Positions 33,401 to 46,257 are shown, counted from the stretch's first letter. The stretch: 64,000 nt of DNA from Muricea muricata (GCA_963855995.1 OY979731.1:1637001-1701000); one strand, 5' to 3'. The notes: generated by a model from the sequence alone, not told the origin. Translations and numbers: made by a program.

Positions 33401-36400
33401 AACTTTATTTATACTGGATAGCTCTATCAGTTCTGAACTGTTCTCCCAAGAGGTCCAGTAAGGATCATCTCTTATTGATCCAGTGTTACTACAGGAGGAA
33501 ACCTAAACTAAACTAAACTAACTTTATTTATACTGTATAGCTTTATCAGTTCTAAACTGTTCTTCCTAGAGGTCCAGTAAGGATCATCTCTTATCGATCC
33601 AGTGTTACTACAGGAGGAAACCTAAACTAAACCAACTTTATTTATACTATTAAGTTAGCTCTATCAGCTCTAAACTGTTCTTCTTAGAGGTTCTATCAGC
33701 TTTAAGCTGTTCTCACAACAAAGTTTTACCGTAAAGCATCGTATATACTTACTATAAAACACGTATATTTTATCCTTTTCATATTTCTCGTATCTTGCTC
33801 TGCTTTGATCGAACACAAAATGAGTAAACTTCACAGGAAAAGAATCGTAATGTCCATTTCGACACGTGTGCAGCGTGACTGAATCTAGTGAATAGAAAAA
33901 AATTATTTGGCATATTAGAGATAAATACATGGCTATCAGATATAGCTAAACTTTGTTTAGTTTAGGTTTCCTCCTGTAGGAACACTGGATCAATAAGAGA
34001 TGATCCTTACTGGACCTCTAGGAAGAACAGTTTAGAACTGATAGAGCTATCCAGTATAAATAAAGTTAGTTTAGTTTAGGTTTCCTCCTGTAGTAACACT
34101 GGATCAATAAGAGATGATCCTTACTGGACCTCTAGGAAGAACAGTTTAGAACTGATAGAGCTATCCAGTATAAATAAAGTTAGTTTAGTTTAGGTTTCCT
34201 CCTGTAGTAACACTGGATCAATAAGAGATGATCCTTACTGGACCTCTAGGAAGAACAATTTATAACTGATAGAGCTATCCAGTATGAATAAAGTTAGTTT
34301 AGTTTAGGTTTTCCCTGTAGTAACACTGGATCAATAAGATATGATCCTTACCGGACGTCTAGGAAGAACAGTTTAAAACTGATAAAGCTATCTAGTATGA
34401 ATATAGTTAGTTTAGTTTAGGTTTCCTCCTGTAGTAACACTGGATCAATACGAGACGATCCTTACTGGACCTCTAGGAAGAACATTTTAGATAGAGGAAT
34501 CCAGTATAAATAAAGTTAGTTTAGTTTAGCTTTGGATCAGTGAGAGATGATCCTTACTGGAGAGCAGCTTTGAATTCATAGAATTATGTACAATGTAAAA
34601 TTTCTTTCAATGACAATACCTTGATGGGAAGCGTTACAAAATGAATGTATGGAACCATTACTGATACTTTGTTGTAATTCTGCGACACTGCCTGGCCATT
34701 CTCTTCTAAACAGATTAAAGTTCATGCTCTCACCCACTCTCGTTTGGTAGTTGACTTGCTTCACTATTAACTTTGACGTAGGACACACAAAATCTAGAAT
34801 ATCATGTATGTCTATACGAGGAACGACCAGCCAATTGCGAGGACAGCATAACCTGAAAGAAGAGAGAGTAGAGAAATTTAGATAGGGACTACAGTGAAAC
34901 TTGATAGCAATATCTAAATTGACTTTACTTAGTATATATATTTTATATAAACTAACTTTATTTAGTAGAGTCATGATAGTGTACTACTCCAAATGCTGTT
35001 ATTTGATTGGCTACTCTGCTCGCTATCTATGCCTCAATATTAAAACGCTGTTTAAAGATCAATTTTCTTAAATGTGTAAAATGTCATGTTGGATTTCTGA
35101 ATCTGCTTAAACAATTCGCGTTTCGCCCTCATCAACCATCACTTCATAGAAATCTCGAGTTCGTAATTTAATTGTTTAAAATTATAGTGAATACTAGCTC
35201 TTTCCGTTTTAACCTGTTCTTCCTAACGATCCAGTAAGGATCATGTCTTATTTATTGAGGGGTACTACAGGAGAAAACGTAAACTAAACTAACTTTATTT
35301 ATACTGGATAGCTTGTCTTTGATTCATTGTATTTTTTCTAGATATGCTAAGTTGCATTTCTGTTTAGTGTGAAAGGCATTTGACATTTCTTAAAATAAAC
35401 TTTTGACACTATCTCAAAATAACTGAGAGCTGAACCAGATATATTTACTCTCTTATAAACAATAGTTATATTTATGAATGGCTTTGAATCTTTTTGTTAT
35501 GTAGTTTGTCAAGCAGTTGAAATATGACGCTATTTTGTATTAGAAGACTGTAGCTAGATTTACTTGCAAATCAGGTAAAAATCTATTTTCTTAAAACATC
35601 TTACATGCAACTCCAACATGTATCGCATGTATTGAGAAGGATAATCGAATTTTGAGCGCTCTCTTAATAAAAAAATTTAGTTTAGGTAGACAATTAATAA
35701 ATCTTACTCGCAAAGTCTATTGTTTCTGATGACAAGTGATCGATTGATTGATGGAATGTCGCTTTCTATTTGCTGTCTTGATAATGCTCAGGGGTAAAAA
35801 TAGGTGATTTCGGCAGGCAATTTATCATATTTTTTTTACTTGTACTTGCTCAATTTTTCTTTAAATTTCATAAAATGGTAATATTCAAAAGCTAAAAACC
35901 TGGTCTTACGAAGAAATAAAGGTAAAATAGACAAATGCGGTGAAGTTTGTATATGACATAAGCATCGACATAAGCACAAGCATAAGAAGACTACGAGCGT
36001 AAGCTATGGTAGAACAAAAGAAAATTCCAAAGAAAATTCTTTCCGCTTTGTCTTCGTAAACCTCTGAGGAAAAGTTATGCTTTGTTATCTTGCTTATTCA
36101 TATTAATCTGACGCTGCAGAGAACAATAAAAAATTCGTTGTCTCGAGCGGGATTCGAACTCTCATCTTCGGGTTTCTAGACCGCCGCTTTACCAATTGTA
36201 TTGTACTTCTTTCGCCATAGAATCTTTCATAGGGCACGTGTAAAGCTTAGTTTAGGTCATTGCATAGCTCTACTGGTTGTCTTCATAATTGCAAAAGTTT
36301 TATTCTCCTACCGTTCGTATGTCCAGAGACATTGTTGTCATGGATAAGGTGTGGAGTTTATGCAAATGAACTTGTAATTAGAATTGAGTTCAAACGGGAA

Positions 36401-39400
36401 ACATGATTTCTATGTTCAGATAAACTTTGACGAAACACTTTTTGAAATTCAGAGAAAAGTGCTATAGAGCTGTGCAATGACCTAAAATGAAGCTCAAACA
36501 TTCACTATACAACATTTTATGGCGGAGAGATAAGATTTCTAATGAAATCTGACTATCGAGCCACTTTTAAGTGCACAAAATATTTTTGTGACGACTTAAC
36601 GCTTGTCTTTGAGGATGCGCAGTCTGAAGATGGTTCTGAAATAGAATTGAAACACTGCGCGTTCTCAAAGACAAGCGTTAAGTCGTCACGAAAATATTTC
36701 GTGCACTTAAATTCGATAAGACTCGACATGAGCTATCGAGCCAACTGGGATATGTAGAGCGGCGGTCTAGAAACCCGAAGATGCGAGTTCGAATGCCGCT
36801 CGAGACAACAAATTTTTCCGGCGTTGTTCTCTGCAGTGTCAGATTAGTATGAATCTAGTAATCATATCTCTGAGGATGGTTCTGAAATATATTGCATATT
36901 GTTATGTTGTTTATGTCGCTTTAAACGAATGCGATACTGTAATTAGGCATGGTACTGATCTTGTGTACAAATTGTGGGCTTGAATACGAGTTGCGTTGGC
37001 GCGTTGGCGTCTGTTTGACAAGTTTTGATAAAGTGCCGTGTAAGTGCTTCGGACTATCTTGTCGTTATTTTGTGGCCACATTTTATTGTAGTCGTCTAGA
37101 CTACCGCTGAGCAACATTGTACATGCTTAATTAACCATACATCCCGATAAGTGAAGATGTTGATCACCCGGTGTTGCTAGAAAGCCTGCCGTTTTCGGTA
37201 TATATTGGCTTAAGTTTGTTTTGAGCACAACATGAATGTAAAAAGGACGCGGCGAAGTTGATATATTTAATTTTTACCTATTGTTTGGATTTAGACCAGT
37301 TTAAGTGGTCATATTTTGAGTTTTGAGAATAGATTTAAAGGCTAAATCTTAAAATCTACGTGTGTTCATCGATGCTCTCCAAGTGATGTTGATATTTGGG
37401 ATTTGTATTCAATTGATGATCGTTTGATGTCCCCATAGGAACTCGAGATTTCCCATGTGAGTTTTGCACAAGCTATTGCTTTCAGATTTCAAAGAGCGTT
37501 TGAATTTTATGTTGATCTGACTTGAAGATGTGAAATTTTGCCGATATTCTTCTACTATCGATTGTGCAATGTCTCTTTCGTATTTTGCCTTGATCCTCAC
37601 TTCAGACTCATGACACTCATGTAAAAAGAGTTAGCCAAGAAACGACGACAAACTGACAACTTAAGGAAGTACATAATAAAACAAATTCCAAAAATAGACA
37701 TCTTATATTCCTGATATTCAAGAAAAAACAAGAAAACAACGGAGTTGGTGATACTTTGTCTTTATTCCAAAGGCATTGTCCAAACCTTTGGTTTGAGAGT
37801 CAACGTACTGCCGAAAGTCGTGGGTTTTCTCCAAGGACTCTGGTTTCCTCTCACAGGGAATGTTGACAGGCTGGGTTGAGATTAGCTCCTAACTCATCCT
37901 TCCATCGTAGCTGTGCTCCGTGATCAAACATAAGTCATAAGGTGGCTGTCAGATGCGTCCTTAGAAAGCCTTCGACTGGATCAGGTTGAGCTGCGTCCTT
38001 CGTAATTCAGCTTAGCTCTCAGTAAGGATAATTAGCAAATCACTATATCACAGACATGCGCAGTAAGGTGGATCTTAGAGGCATCGTTAGGGAACCTTCC
38101 ACTGGACCAGATTGAGTTGCGTCCTTCGTGGAGCCCGGTTCAAGCTTGTCTTAAGAATTGGAGATTTTCTCCCCAGTCTCGCGTATGTGAATGAATGAAT
38201 AGGTAGACAAACTGAAGTATGAAACAAATACTGGATTGCCTTTGCAATGGTTTAGAATTCACTCAATGGCACATCGACCAGAAGAAATCATCTCCCATTC
38301 TTACGACAAAGTGAATCAGCCTTAATCGAGAATGAATGATGATTAACATACTCCCACGTCTTCGCAAGATGCCATTAATACATTCTTCGTTATTTTTAAA
38401 GCTCGAGGACAAAGAGGATAATTTTTGTGTCGTAATATGTTACCCATTAGGGAGGCATTTAAAAATGTGCTGACCAATGATGTTAAACACCTTTGTCAAG
38501 AGACATTGCTGAAATGATTCGCAACGCTGTTCGCTACCTCAGGAATGAGAAGAGCGCAATTTTGGGAGAAAAATGCACTAAATACTGTTTTGCGGTTAAA
38601 ATTGTAGGCTAGATGACAGTTATAATAAGCGAACTATATTTGATGAACTATATTTAAACTTTTTTCTCTATTCTGAAGCTTCCTGAATCTTTAGAATCGT
38701 ATCTCTTGGTCAAAACCTCGCTTTTTATAACTCTCATCAACTCTCATGCAACTCTTGTTCTCGTTTGGCCAGGACATGAAAGTTGAGAAAACTCTCATCA
38801 TACAAACTCTCGCCTATCAACTCTCATCAACTCTCATGCAATTCTTGCTCTAATCTAACAAACGTCTAGTTCCTAACTATAAAATCACTATCTTTTTTGT
38901 GTCTTTTTATAGAGTTTAGTTAATGTATTTTTAATAAAGCTTTGTATACACGCATTTCAATTTAGCTTTTCAGACAATGCTTATGACAACATGCAGTGAA
39001 TACTAAAAATAGTTCTTATTCAAAACAGAAAAAAACACCTTTTCTTTTGCGAACGCTGGCTGTTTTTTCAGGGGCCCCATTGATAGAAGGGGCTACCCTG
39101 TTGAAATAAAATTCTATCTATCTTTCTATCTAGCTGCACTTAGATCGAGTTGTAAAAGTGAAAAAGGATTCCACGGTGCAGTGTTCCCAGCGTTTTAAAC
39201 AAGAGCTGAACAATGGACATTGCTTACTATCCAGAAAATAAACTTGGATGTGTGATTCCATTCGCTCGCTAATCGGCCTACATTTCAAAAGCTTTTAAAT
39301 TCCATTTATAAGCGATCTGTTCGACTGTCAGCTTTGTCACGTTCTAGATAAGTTCTGATACGGTATATGTCTGGCTTCGACAACTATCTATACATCTCAT

Positions 39401-40992
39401 TTCGAAAGTGAGAGTTGGCCAACTCTTTGGACAGAAAACCACCTGTATCGATGTCAACCAAATTTGGTGTGGTCGTGTGCATGAGTGTTTAGGCTAAGTA
39501 CGGCAACCGCAGTCACCAAGACTCGCCTGTGACCCCGTATTTATTTCCATAGTATCTATCGATGCCTTAAACTGGACCTAGACTGTTCCAAATATTTCCA
39601 GACCTTCCAGCAAACATTTTTTGTCGTGTCTGCAAAATCTTCGAAGAAATTATAGGCCAAAATGAAACAGAAATATACGTGGAACACTGATCTTCTAGAC
39701 ACTTGATTGGATTAAATTTGACATTTAACTGCATAAAGAATCTCATTGTGCTTTCTAGAAGATCTATGCACGAGATATAAGGCAAATTTGCACACACATT
39801 GAAAGATTCTGTTATCAGAATGTTACGTGAGTGAATTTAACGGTTTCATAACTTATGTGTTCGCCGATCTAGTTGCGTCGAAGATGTTTGACTAATTCTT
39901 CAACACTAAGCATTGTTCACACAAACTTTGCCGTCATCAAACCGTCTTGTCATCGTTGACTGTCGATCAACGGTTCAATTTAGATAAAATCTGTAAATTT
40001 TCGGATGCAACGCGATGTTCGTCAGTTGAGAGGGTACATGGTTTGAATTATCAGGTATTGCTTCCAGCTGTCGCTTCTTTGTTCTGAGATATCGTAAGGG
40101 ATCAAAATATCGCTTAACATTTTAAGGATATTTCTGCAGTTAATGTCAAAGCTGCGCAAACATTTCCTAATATATGTGTTGAGGAAATATGTGCTTTTGA
40201 TTTAGGTTGCTACGGACACTATTGAACTGCGTTAAGGCCGTGAATACATGAACCGTTGAAACAATGACAATTTAACTGATTTCGAAACATTTCTACAAGT
40301 GTACGACTTTTATTGTATGGTTGGGTATATTCGTTGATTTTCCAGAGCTTAACAATATCGATTCCTGAGCACTGAAGTGTGTCTCATTCACGTCAAATTG
40401 CCCTTTCCGTTTAAACATCTTTGTTCTTCTCGCTTGCCTTAAATTGTCAAACATCTTCACACACGAGAATCCATTAAATGAAGTGCATTTAAAAACTTAA
40501 TTTAGCAAACCGTTTCAGATTTTAAGGCAGCGATAATTCACAATAAAAGAATTCGATCGTTATGATGTAAAATCCTAATTTGCATCGACTTATAGTCCTC
40601 TCTTCGTTGTCCAGTCCTCATCGCCGGAGAAACAATGTCTATGCTATAACAGCATTGAAAGTAAAGCTTCTCTATGTAACACATAAATTAGTATATAACA
40701 ATTAGATGTTGTGGTTTGCCACTTTCAGGATCAAAAAGCATTAAACTATTGTCAGAACTACTTCAATATTATGACCGATGTAAATGCAGGAAACGTGTTC
40801 CTAGATCTTCAGCCACGAAGCACAGCAGTTTATCCTAGAATACTGAAGCAAATTTTAGGCACAAACACTTATATAAAGTACTTACAAGGTGTTCACGTTG
40901 TCCCATATTACTGAAGGTAGAAATCTTGTCGCCGAGACAGAATACCACAGAGCCGAGAACAACACAACGCGAAGTGAAAGGTAACAAGTCAT
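30471..40992 (-). CDS. Gene C: ephrin-domain membrane protein with Thr/Pro-rich stalk (7-8 exons)
   Basis: Proposed exons are 40992-40886, 34852-34620, 33884-33753, 32899-32780, 32400-32113, 31780-31649 and 30865-30785, then a tentative last exon 30481-30471. The signal peptide covers residues 1-21, followed by ATRFLPSVIWDNVN. Ephrin-type cysteines are C59 (FVCPTS), C108 (SFCNAS), C121 (HTCRNG) and C174 (AKCTMF); the extra pair CC is at 38-39. Exon 3 carries KFTHFVFDQ and DKIYVFY, matching the KFxxF..YYYI stretch of ephrins. Exon 5 is a Thr/Pro/Lys stalk starting RKCKCDIF. Exon 6 holds the membrane helix (about 307-329) and LLSRRAMKK. Exon 2 is exactly the length of gene B exon 2 (233 nt). 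The donor of exon 4 (GTGTGT) is weak. The C-terminus is the least certain part; the tentative last exon adds only two codons before TGA. Confidence 0.8.
30530..30750 (+). mobile_element. tRNA-derived SINE, family 1, copy at the gene C 3' end
   Basis: CTGAGATCGTGGGTTTGATC with the same downstream body as the 6.4-kb copy. It lies between the two last proposed exons of gene C. A fragment of the same family (GTTTGATCCACGCTTCAGAC) is at 30898. Confidence 0.7.
30785..30865 (-). CDS. Gene C exon 7, cytoplasmic tail
   Basis: An 81-nt phase 1-1 exon with a strong acceptor (TTTTCTTTTCGTATAG) and donor (AAC|GTAAGTAC). It encodes an Asn/Tyr/His-rich tail piece with SSNGYHYHTEQE, which has several tyrosines that could be phosphorylated. 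SINE-like sequence flanks it on both sides. Confidence 0.65.
30950..31620. repeat. TTTCACTATTAC microsatellite
   Basis: About 650 bp of imperfect TTTCAC/TATTAC/TTTTAC units filling intron 6 of gene C. Long open frames on either strand (Thr-Phe-Thr-Ile or Lys-Val-Ile-Val repeats) are artefacts. Confidence 0.95.
31649..31780 (-). CDS. Gene C exon 6, transmembrane helix
   Basis: A 132-nt phase 1-1 exon bounded by TTTCTACAG and AAAG|GTATAT. It encodes a Gly/Glu/Asp juxtamembrane piece, a hydrophobic helix (IFIIIMVATFIFGVICTVLF) and SRRAMKK on the cytoplasmic side. The intron after it is filled by a long TTTCACTATTAC microsatellite. Confidence 0.82.
31830..32105 (-). repeat. 114-bp repeat array in intron 5 of gene C
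   Basis: About 2.4 copies in gene orientation, directly adjoining the exon 5 donor. If that donor were not used, the open frame would continue into the repeat and end at its stop. Confidence 0.88.
32975..33705 (-). repeat. 114-bp repeat array in intron 3 of gene C
   Basis: About 6.4 well-preserved copies in gene orientation, ending about 50 bp after exon 3. Together with the opposite array at 33945-34565 it encloses exon 3. Confidence 0.92.
33945..34565 (+). repeat. 114-bp repeat array in intron 2 of gene C, opposite orientation
   Basis: About 5.4 copies antisense to gene C, starting about 60 bp upstream of exon 3. Copies 2-4 are nearly identical to one another. One further copy, in minus orientation, is at 35190-35315. 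Confidence 0.92.
35320..36090. other. Inner part of gene C intron 1
   Basis: AT-rich sequence with no recognised repeat, RNA gene or coding exon. Confidence 0.45.
36097..36855. mobile_element. Foldback element with tRNA-like arms and nested hairpins
   Basis: The outer arms (36097-36195 and 36757-36855) are inverted copies of a tRNA-like segment: GCGGCGGTCTAGAAACCC, then GAGTTCGAATCCCGCTCGAG with a B-box-like core. Inside lie a second inverted pair (TTTAGGTCATTGCATAGCTC at 36252 and its complement ending near 36488) and a third, a 60-bp hairpin (36567-36626 and 36652-36712, CGACTTAACGCTTGTCTTTG). It lies in intron 1 of gene C. Confidence 0.75.
37590..38150 (+). mobile_element. tRNA-derived SINE family 1, interrupted and partly doubled
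   Basis: A SINE body split by an insertion of about 160 bp (37640-37800), followed by a partial second copy (GTAAGGTGGATCTTAGAGGC to GTTGCGTCCTTCGTGG) at 38030-38150. Confidence 0.6.
38860..40880. other. 5' part of gene C intron 1
   Basis: Largely unique AT-rich sequence with no element I can name. It may contain regulatory sequence for gene C, but nothing visible supports this. Confidence 0.4.
40886..40992 (-). CDS. Gene C exon 1, signal peptide and ephrin N-terminal motif
   Basis: The exon is 107 nt, the same length as gene B exon 1 from its preferred ATG. It has a Leu/Val-rich signal peptide ending Val-Ser-Ala, then TRFLPSVIWDNVNTL and a TT|GTAAGTAC donor. It lies 6 kb upstream of exon 2 and only about 430 bp from the tandem 2.4-kb duplication, so the duplication may border the promoter. 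Confidence 0.8.
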
Positions 40993-43400
40993 CTTCGTTG
41001 AGTCACCTGTCGCAATGAAAATTTTCTTTCAGTTTATTGCGCGAGTCTTGTCTCTATGACAGTCTTTTAACAATGACGATCTGAAGCCAATGTAAATTCT
41101 TATATCATTAGCAAAGTTATTTCAGTTAATTTATTCATGTATGTAAAGTGGAGCTTCCTACTGGAGATTCCTTTTAGATCTTTCCGCAAATTGGGAACGG
41201 CTAGTGGAGTAACTCACGCGATCCTCACGAAGTTGTGAAGAAGATGTTGTTTAAAAGTTGGCAGAGGACGGCGTTTGTGGCTGAATTTTGCTTAAAAAGT
41301 GATCGTATTCTTGAGTCATTACATCATGCTGTTTCTTAATGTGGGTGGAGAATGCTTCAATCACAAAGTAAACATGAGGTGGTAATAGCATGAAAACAAT
41401 CAAGGTTGAGTGCGTGTATAATTGGCTGTGAAAAGAAGAACTGTGTACAGTGAAGATCAATACGATGATGTATTTTGGAGAATAATTGATGTGACAGGTT
41501 TTCAACGCGAAATAGATAAACTGTACTTGCAACAAGCTGATGGTTGTCAGAGCCTCATATATAACTTCTCCCATTCATTGCTTGACGTTTCTGTCATATT
41601 ATCAAAATTAGTTTCACTTCCCATTCTTTGTAGAAAGTTTCTGTTTTATATTAAACGCAGTCATCTCTCAGCTTCTGTCATTTTAATAATGATTTCGAAA
41701 GAATTATTACCATGAAAAGCCAAGTTGTTTTTTATGCTCGCTACTACACCGAGTCAAAACACTTATTGCTTTTGTAGAGCTAGGTTTAGCCGAACTTTAT
41801 GCAAGAGCAGTTTGCAGCGATTCCTTCGCTTACTTGTTAGCAATTGCTAAAATTTGAAAAATCTTACCCGTTGCTATATTTGGTTGTTCGGGGCTTGCTC
41901 GAAAATCGCAGCATTTTTAATTGCGGTCAGTGCACTTTTTCTAGGAGTGAGCAAACAAAGAGTGACTTTATTTCTAGACGTTTCGAGAGGGTTTTTTTGG
42001 TTGCTAGGCTGTTTTGCATGCTTGCAGAAAATTCGACTGGACAGAGTTTATAGTATGCAAGCCTGATGCGGGATGTAAACGCCGAAGGAATTACATAAGA
42101 ATGGTTTTAGGCTTCATCAAGTTGCATCTCGAGTCTGTAAAAAAAACAGATATTTGCAGACTTGCTGCGAGTTGTTGAAACAACTTGCAATCAAGCTTGC
42201 GGTTTAACAAGTCTTGACAATAAACCTGCATCAAGCCTGTTGACAACTTGCAATCGTCTTGTTATCATCAAGCCAGAGCAAGCGATGCCAACGCATCCTC
42301 ATATCGGCTTGATGATGCTCCAGCGTAATTAGCGAGAGGATTAATAATTCGCTATGCACGCTTCTGTATTCCTTTCAACTTATCCGGAAGCTACTTGCAC
42401 GAGCCATTGTGGAACACAGACAGACAATGCTAGGAACACAAAGGTAACTGTGTACAGTAAAGATCAATACGATGATGTATTTTGGAGGATAATTGATGTG
42501 ACAGGTTTTCAACACGAAATAGATAAACTGTACCTGTCAACAAGCTGATGGTTGTCAGAGCCTCATAACTTCTCCCATTCATTGCTTGACGTTTCTGTCA
42601 TATATTATCAAAATTAGTTTCGCTTCCCATTCCTTGTTGAAAGTGTCACGTATTCTCTTTATTCACTATACCTACGCGAGGTAGGAGATCTTTACAATTT
42701 TATTCTACAGTCTCTATAACTCAAGTTCTTCTTCGTTTCTCTTGTCCTGTGTAGTCTTGTCTTGTCTTGTCTTGTCTTCTCGAGCGGAGTTTTCACTTCC
42801 TTTTCGCTACTCTGCAGCTACTGTTGAGATTCAACATTCGTTGTGCACATGTACGAAAAGGTGGGCAGATGTTAGCTAAACCAATCAGATTTCAGATAGT
42901 TGATTTCTGAAATTTCGTACCAGCTCTCTCCTTCTGTTTGTTTAAGGCGTTGTCGCACTGTCTTAGTCAACTATATGCTCGGTCAATATGATTTAAAAAA
43001 TGTTCAAAACTTAACTTATTTCGTTTACTTCTTTAGTAAAACTTAATATCTCTATATATATGAACTTAACTTCAATGTTTGACTTTTACTTTCCTACAAT
43101 TTTACAATACTACATTTTATGACGTAACACTTTTATTACCTGACCGCGCGAAATACCTATCCAAATGATTGACGGCAAAGCCCCAAACCTGTGCACGTGT
43201 AAGTACAAAGTTTGAGTTACATTGGAATTTTCCTTATTTACAACAAAACAATATTTCCATTTCCCTTCTATCAAACTTTGATCAGTTCAACAAGTATCGT
43301 TACGTATACTGTGACGCTAACGGAAGAGATGACTGACATGTTTGTGCAAGATACCAATTTAATTTCTCAAAAATTGACCAGTTTAAGTATCAGTACTGAT

Positions 43401-43850
43401 CATAGAGATTATAAATAACACTAGAGGAGGCATCGTAATCTTTTTCACTGAAAAAAAAAAGGGAACGCGTTTTTTGGGGGGCAAATTCAAGTCCCGGATG
43501 CAGGGCCAGGCGCTGATTGGCTGAGCTAATGCTTCCTTAGCAACCACCTTAGCAACAGCAGAAATGTGCATGAAATGTTTTCCTCATCGTTGTTGAGGTC
43601 GTTTTGCCGGTTTTGTGGGCAAAATAGTACTTTTTCAATTGTTTTTATTATTGTAGACAATCTGAAATGATATGTTCAATGTTTTTACGAGGAAAAACAT
43701 TTCAAAAAGCAGAAAAACTCGTCTAAGACGACTTTTTTGCCTGTGACATCGTGAATGAGTGAACATCCGGGACTTGAATTTGCCCCCCAATAGCCGCGCT
43801 CCCAAATTTTACCCTCGATGTCCGCTCTAGTGTTATTTATAATCTCTATG
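43401..43850. mobile_element. hAT-like MITE in duplication unit 1
   Basis: Inverted ends CATAGAGATTATAAATAACA with further arm matches inward (GGCAAATTCAAGTCCCGGAT and its complement). The flanks GTACTGAT and GCACTGAT look like an 8-bp target duplication, as made by hAT elements. The second copy (45809-46257) arose with the duplication, not by fresh insertion. Confidence 0.78.
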
Positions 43851-45808
43851 GCACTGATACTGTGACGCTAAAGGGAGAGATAACTGGCATGTTTGCGCAA
43901 GATACCAATTTAATTTCCTTTATGTACTTGCAAAATCAAACATGCCCATCATCTTTCCTGCTGACGTATGTAGCGTTTATCTTGCCTAGGGCAACTAAAC
44001 TTGAGTATTTTACTACATTAATTTACTGCTTGGTAACAAAAGTTTCTGTTTTAGATTAAACTCGGTCATCTCTCAGCTTCTTCCGTCATTTTAATAATGA
44101 TTTCGAAAGAATTATTACCATGAAAAGCCAAGTTGTTTTTTATGCTCGCTAGTACACCGAGTCAAAATACTTATTGCTTTTGTAGAGCTAGGTTTAGCCG
44201 AACTTTATGCAAGAGCAGTTTGCAGCGATTCCTTCGCTTAACTGTTAGCAATTGCTAAAATTTGAAAAATCTTACCCGTTGCTATATTTGGTTGTTCGGG
44301 GCTTGCTCGAAAATCGCAGCATTTTTAATTGCGGTCAGTGCACTTTTTCTAGGAGTGAGCAAACAAAGAGTGACTTTATTTCTAGACGTTTCGAGAGGGT
44401 TTTTTTGGTTGCTAGGCTGTTTTGCATGCTTGCAGAAAATTCGACTGGACAGAGTTTATAGTATGCAAGCCTGATGCGGGATGTAAACGCCGAAGGAATT
44501 ACATAAGAATGGTTTTAGGCTTCATCAAGTTGCATCTCGAGTCTGTAAAAAAAACAGATATTTGCAGACTTGCTGCGAGTTGTTGAAACAACTTGCAATC
44601 AAGCTTGCGGTTTAACAAGTCTTGACAATAAACTTGCATCAAGCCTGTTGACAACTTGCAATCGTCTTGTTATCATCAAGCCGGAGCAAGCGATGCAAAC
44701 GCATCCTGATATCGGCTTGATGATGCTCCAGCGTAATTAGCGAGAGGATTAATAATTCGCTATGCACGCTTCTGTATTCCTTTCAACTTATCCGGAAGCT
44801 ACTTGCACGAGCCATTGTGGAACACAGACAGACAATGCTAGGAACACAAAGGTAACTGTGTACAGTAAAGATTAATACGATGATGTATTTTGGAGGATAA
44901 TTGATGTGACAGGTTTTCAACACGAAATAGATAAACTGTACCTGTCAACAAGCTGATGGTTGTCAGAGCCTCATAACTTCTCCCATTCATTGCTTGACGT
45001 TTCTGTCATATATTATCAAAATTAGTTTCGCTTCCCATTCCTTGTTGAAAGTGTCACGTATTCTCTTTATTCACTATACCTACGCGAGGTAGGAGATCTT
45101 TACAATTTTATCCTACAGTCTCTATAACTCAAGTTCTTCTTCGTTTCTCTTGTCCTGTGTAGTCTTGTCTTGTCTTGTCTTGTCTTCTCGAGCGGAGTTT
45201 TCACTTCCTTTTCGCTACTCTGCAGCTACTGTTGAGATTCAACATTCGTTGTGCACGTGTACGAAAAGGTGGGCAGATGTTAGCTAAACCAATCAGATTT
45301 CAGATAGTTGATTTCTGAAATTTCGTACCAGCTCTCTCCTTCTGTTTGTTTAAGGCGTTGTCGCACTGTCTTAGTCAACTATATGCTCGGTCAATATGAT
45401 TTAAAAAATGTTCAAAACTTAACTTATTTCGTTTACTTCTTTAGTAAAACTTAATATCTCTATATATATGAACTTAACTTCAATGTTTGACTTTTACTTT
45501 CCTACAATTTTACAATACTACATTTTATGACGTAACACTTTTATTACCTGACCGCGCGAAATACCTATCCAAATGATTGACGGCAAAGCCCCAAACCTGT
45601 GCACGTGTAAGTACAAAGTTTGAGTTACATTGGAATTTTCCTTATTTACAACAAAACAATATTTCCATTTCCCTTCTATCAAACTTTGATCAGTTCAACA
45701 AGTATCGTTACGTATACTGTGACGCTAACGGAAGAGATGACTGACATGTTTGTGCAAGATACCAATTTAATTTCTCAAAAATTGACCAGTTTAAGTATCA
45801 GTACTGAT

Positions 45809-46257
45809 CATAGAGATTATAAATAACACTAGAGGAGGCATCGTAATCTTTTTCACTGAAAAAAAAAGGGAACGCGTTTTTTGGGGGGCAAATTCAAGTC
45901 CCGGATGCAGGGCCAGGCGCTGATTGGCTGAGCTAATGCTTCCTTAGCAACCACCTTAGCAACAGCAGAAATGTGCATGAAATGTTTTCCTCATCATTGT
46001 TGAGGTCGTTTTGCCGGTTTTGTGGGCAAAATAGTACTTTTTCAATTGTTTTTATTATTTTAGACAATCTGAAATGATGTTTTCAATATTTTTACGAGGA
46101 AAAACATTTCAAAAAGCAGAAAAACTCGTCTAAAATGACTTTTTTGCCTGGGACATCGTGAATGAGTGAACATCCGGGACTTGAATTTGCCACCCAATAG
46201 CCGCGTTCCCTTTTTTTGCCTTCGATGTCCCCTCTAGTGTTATCTATAATCTCTATG
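45809..46257. mobile_element. hAT-like MITE in duplication unit 2
   Basis: The same element and flanks as 43401-43850, with a few substitutions. A strongly shortened relative with both ends but almost no core lies at 51920-51977. Confidence 0.78.

Noticed and set aside
33000-33640. Regular repeats considered as a CRISPR array
   Set aside because: The 114-bp units are contiguous with no unique spacers, and the window is eukaryotic.
41844-44474. Repeated 68-70 codon frames in the 2.4-kb units as a duplicated gene
   Set aside because: Frames overlap each other, lack motifs and are disrupted in the third copy; identity reflects recent duplication, not constraint.
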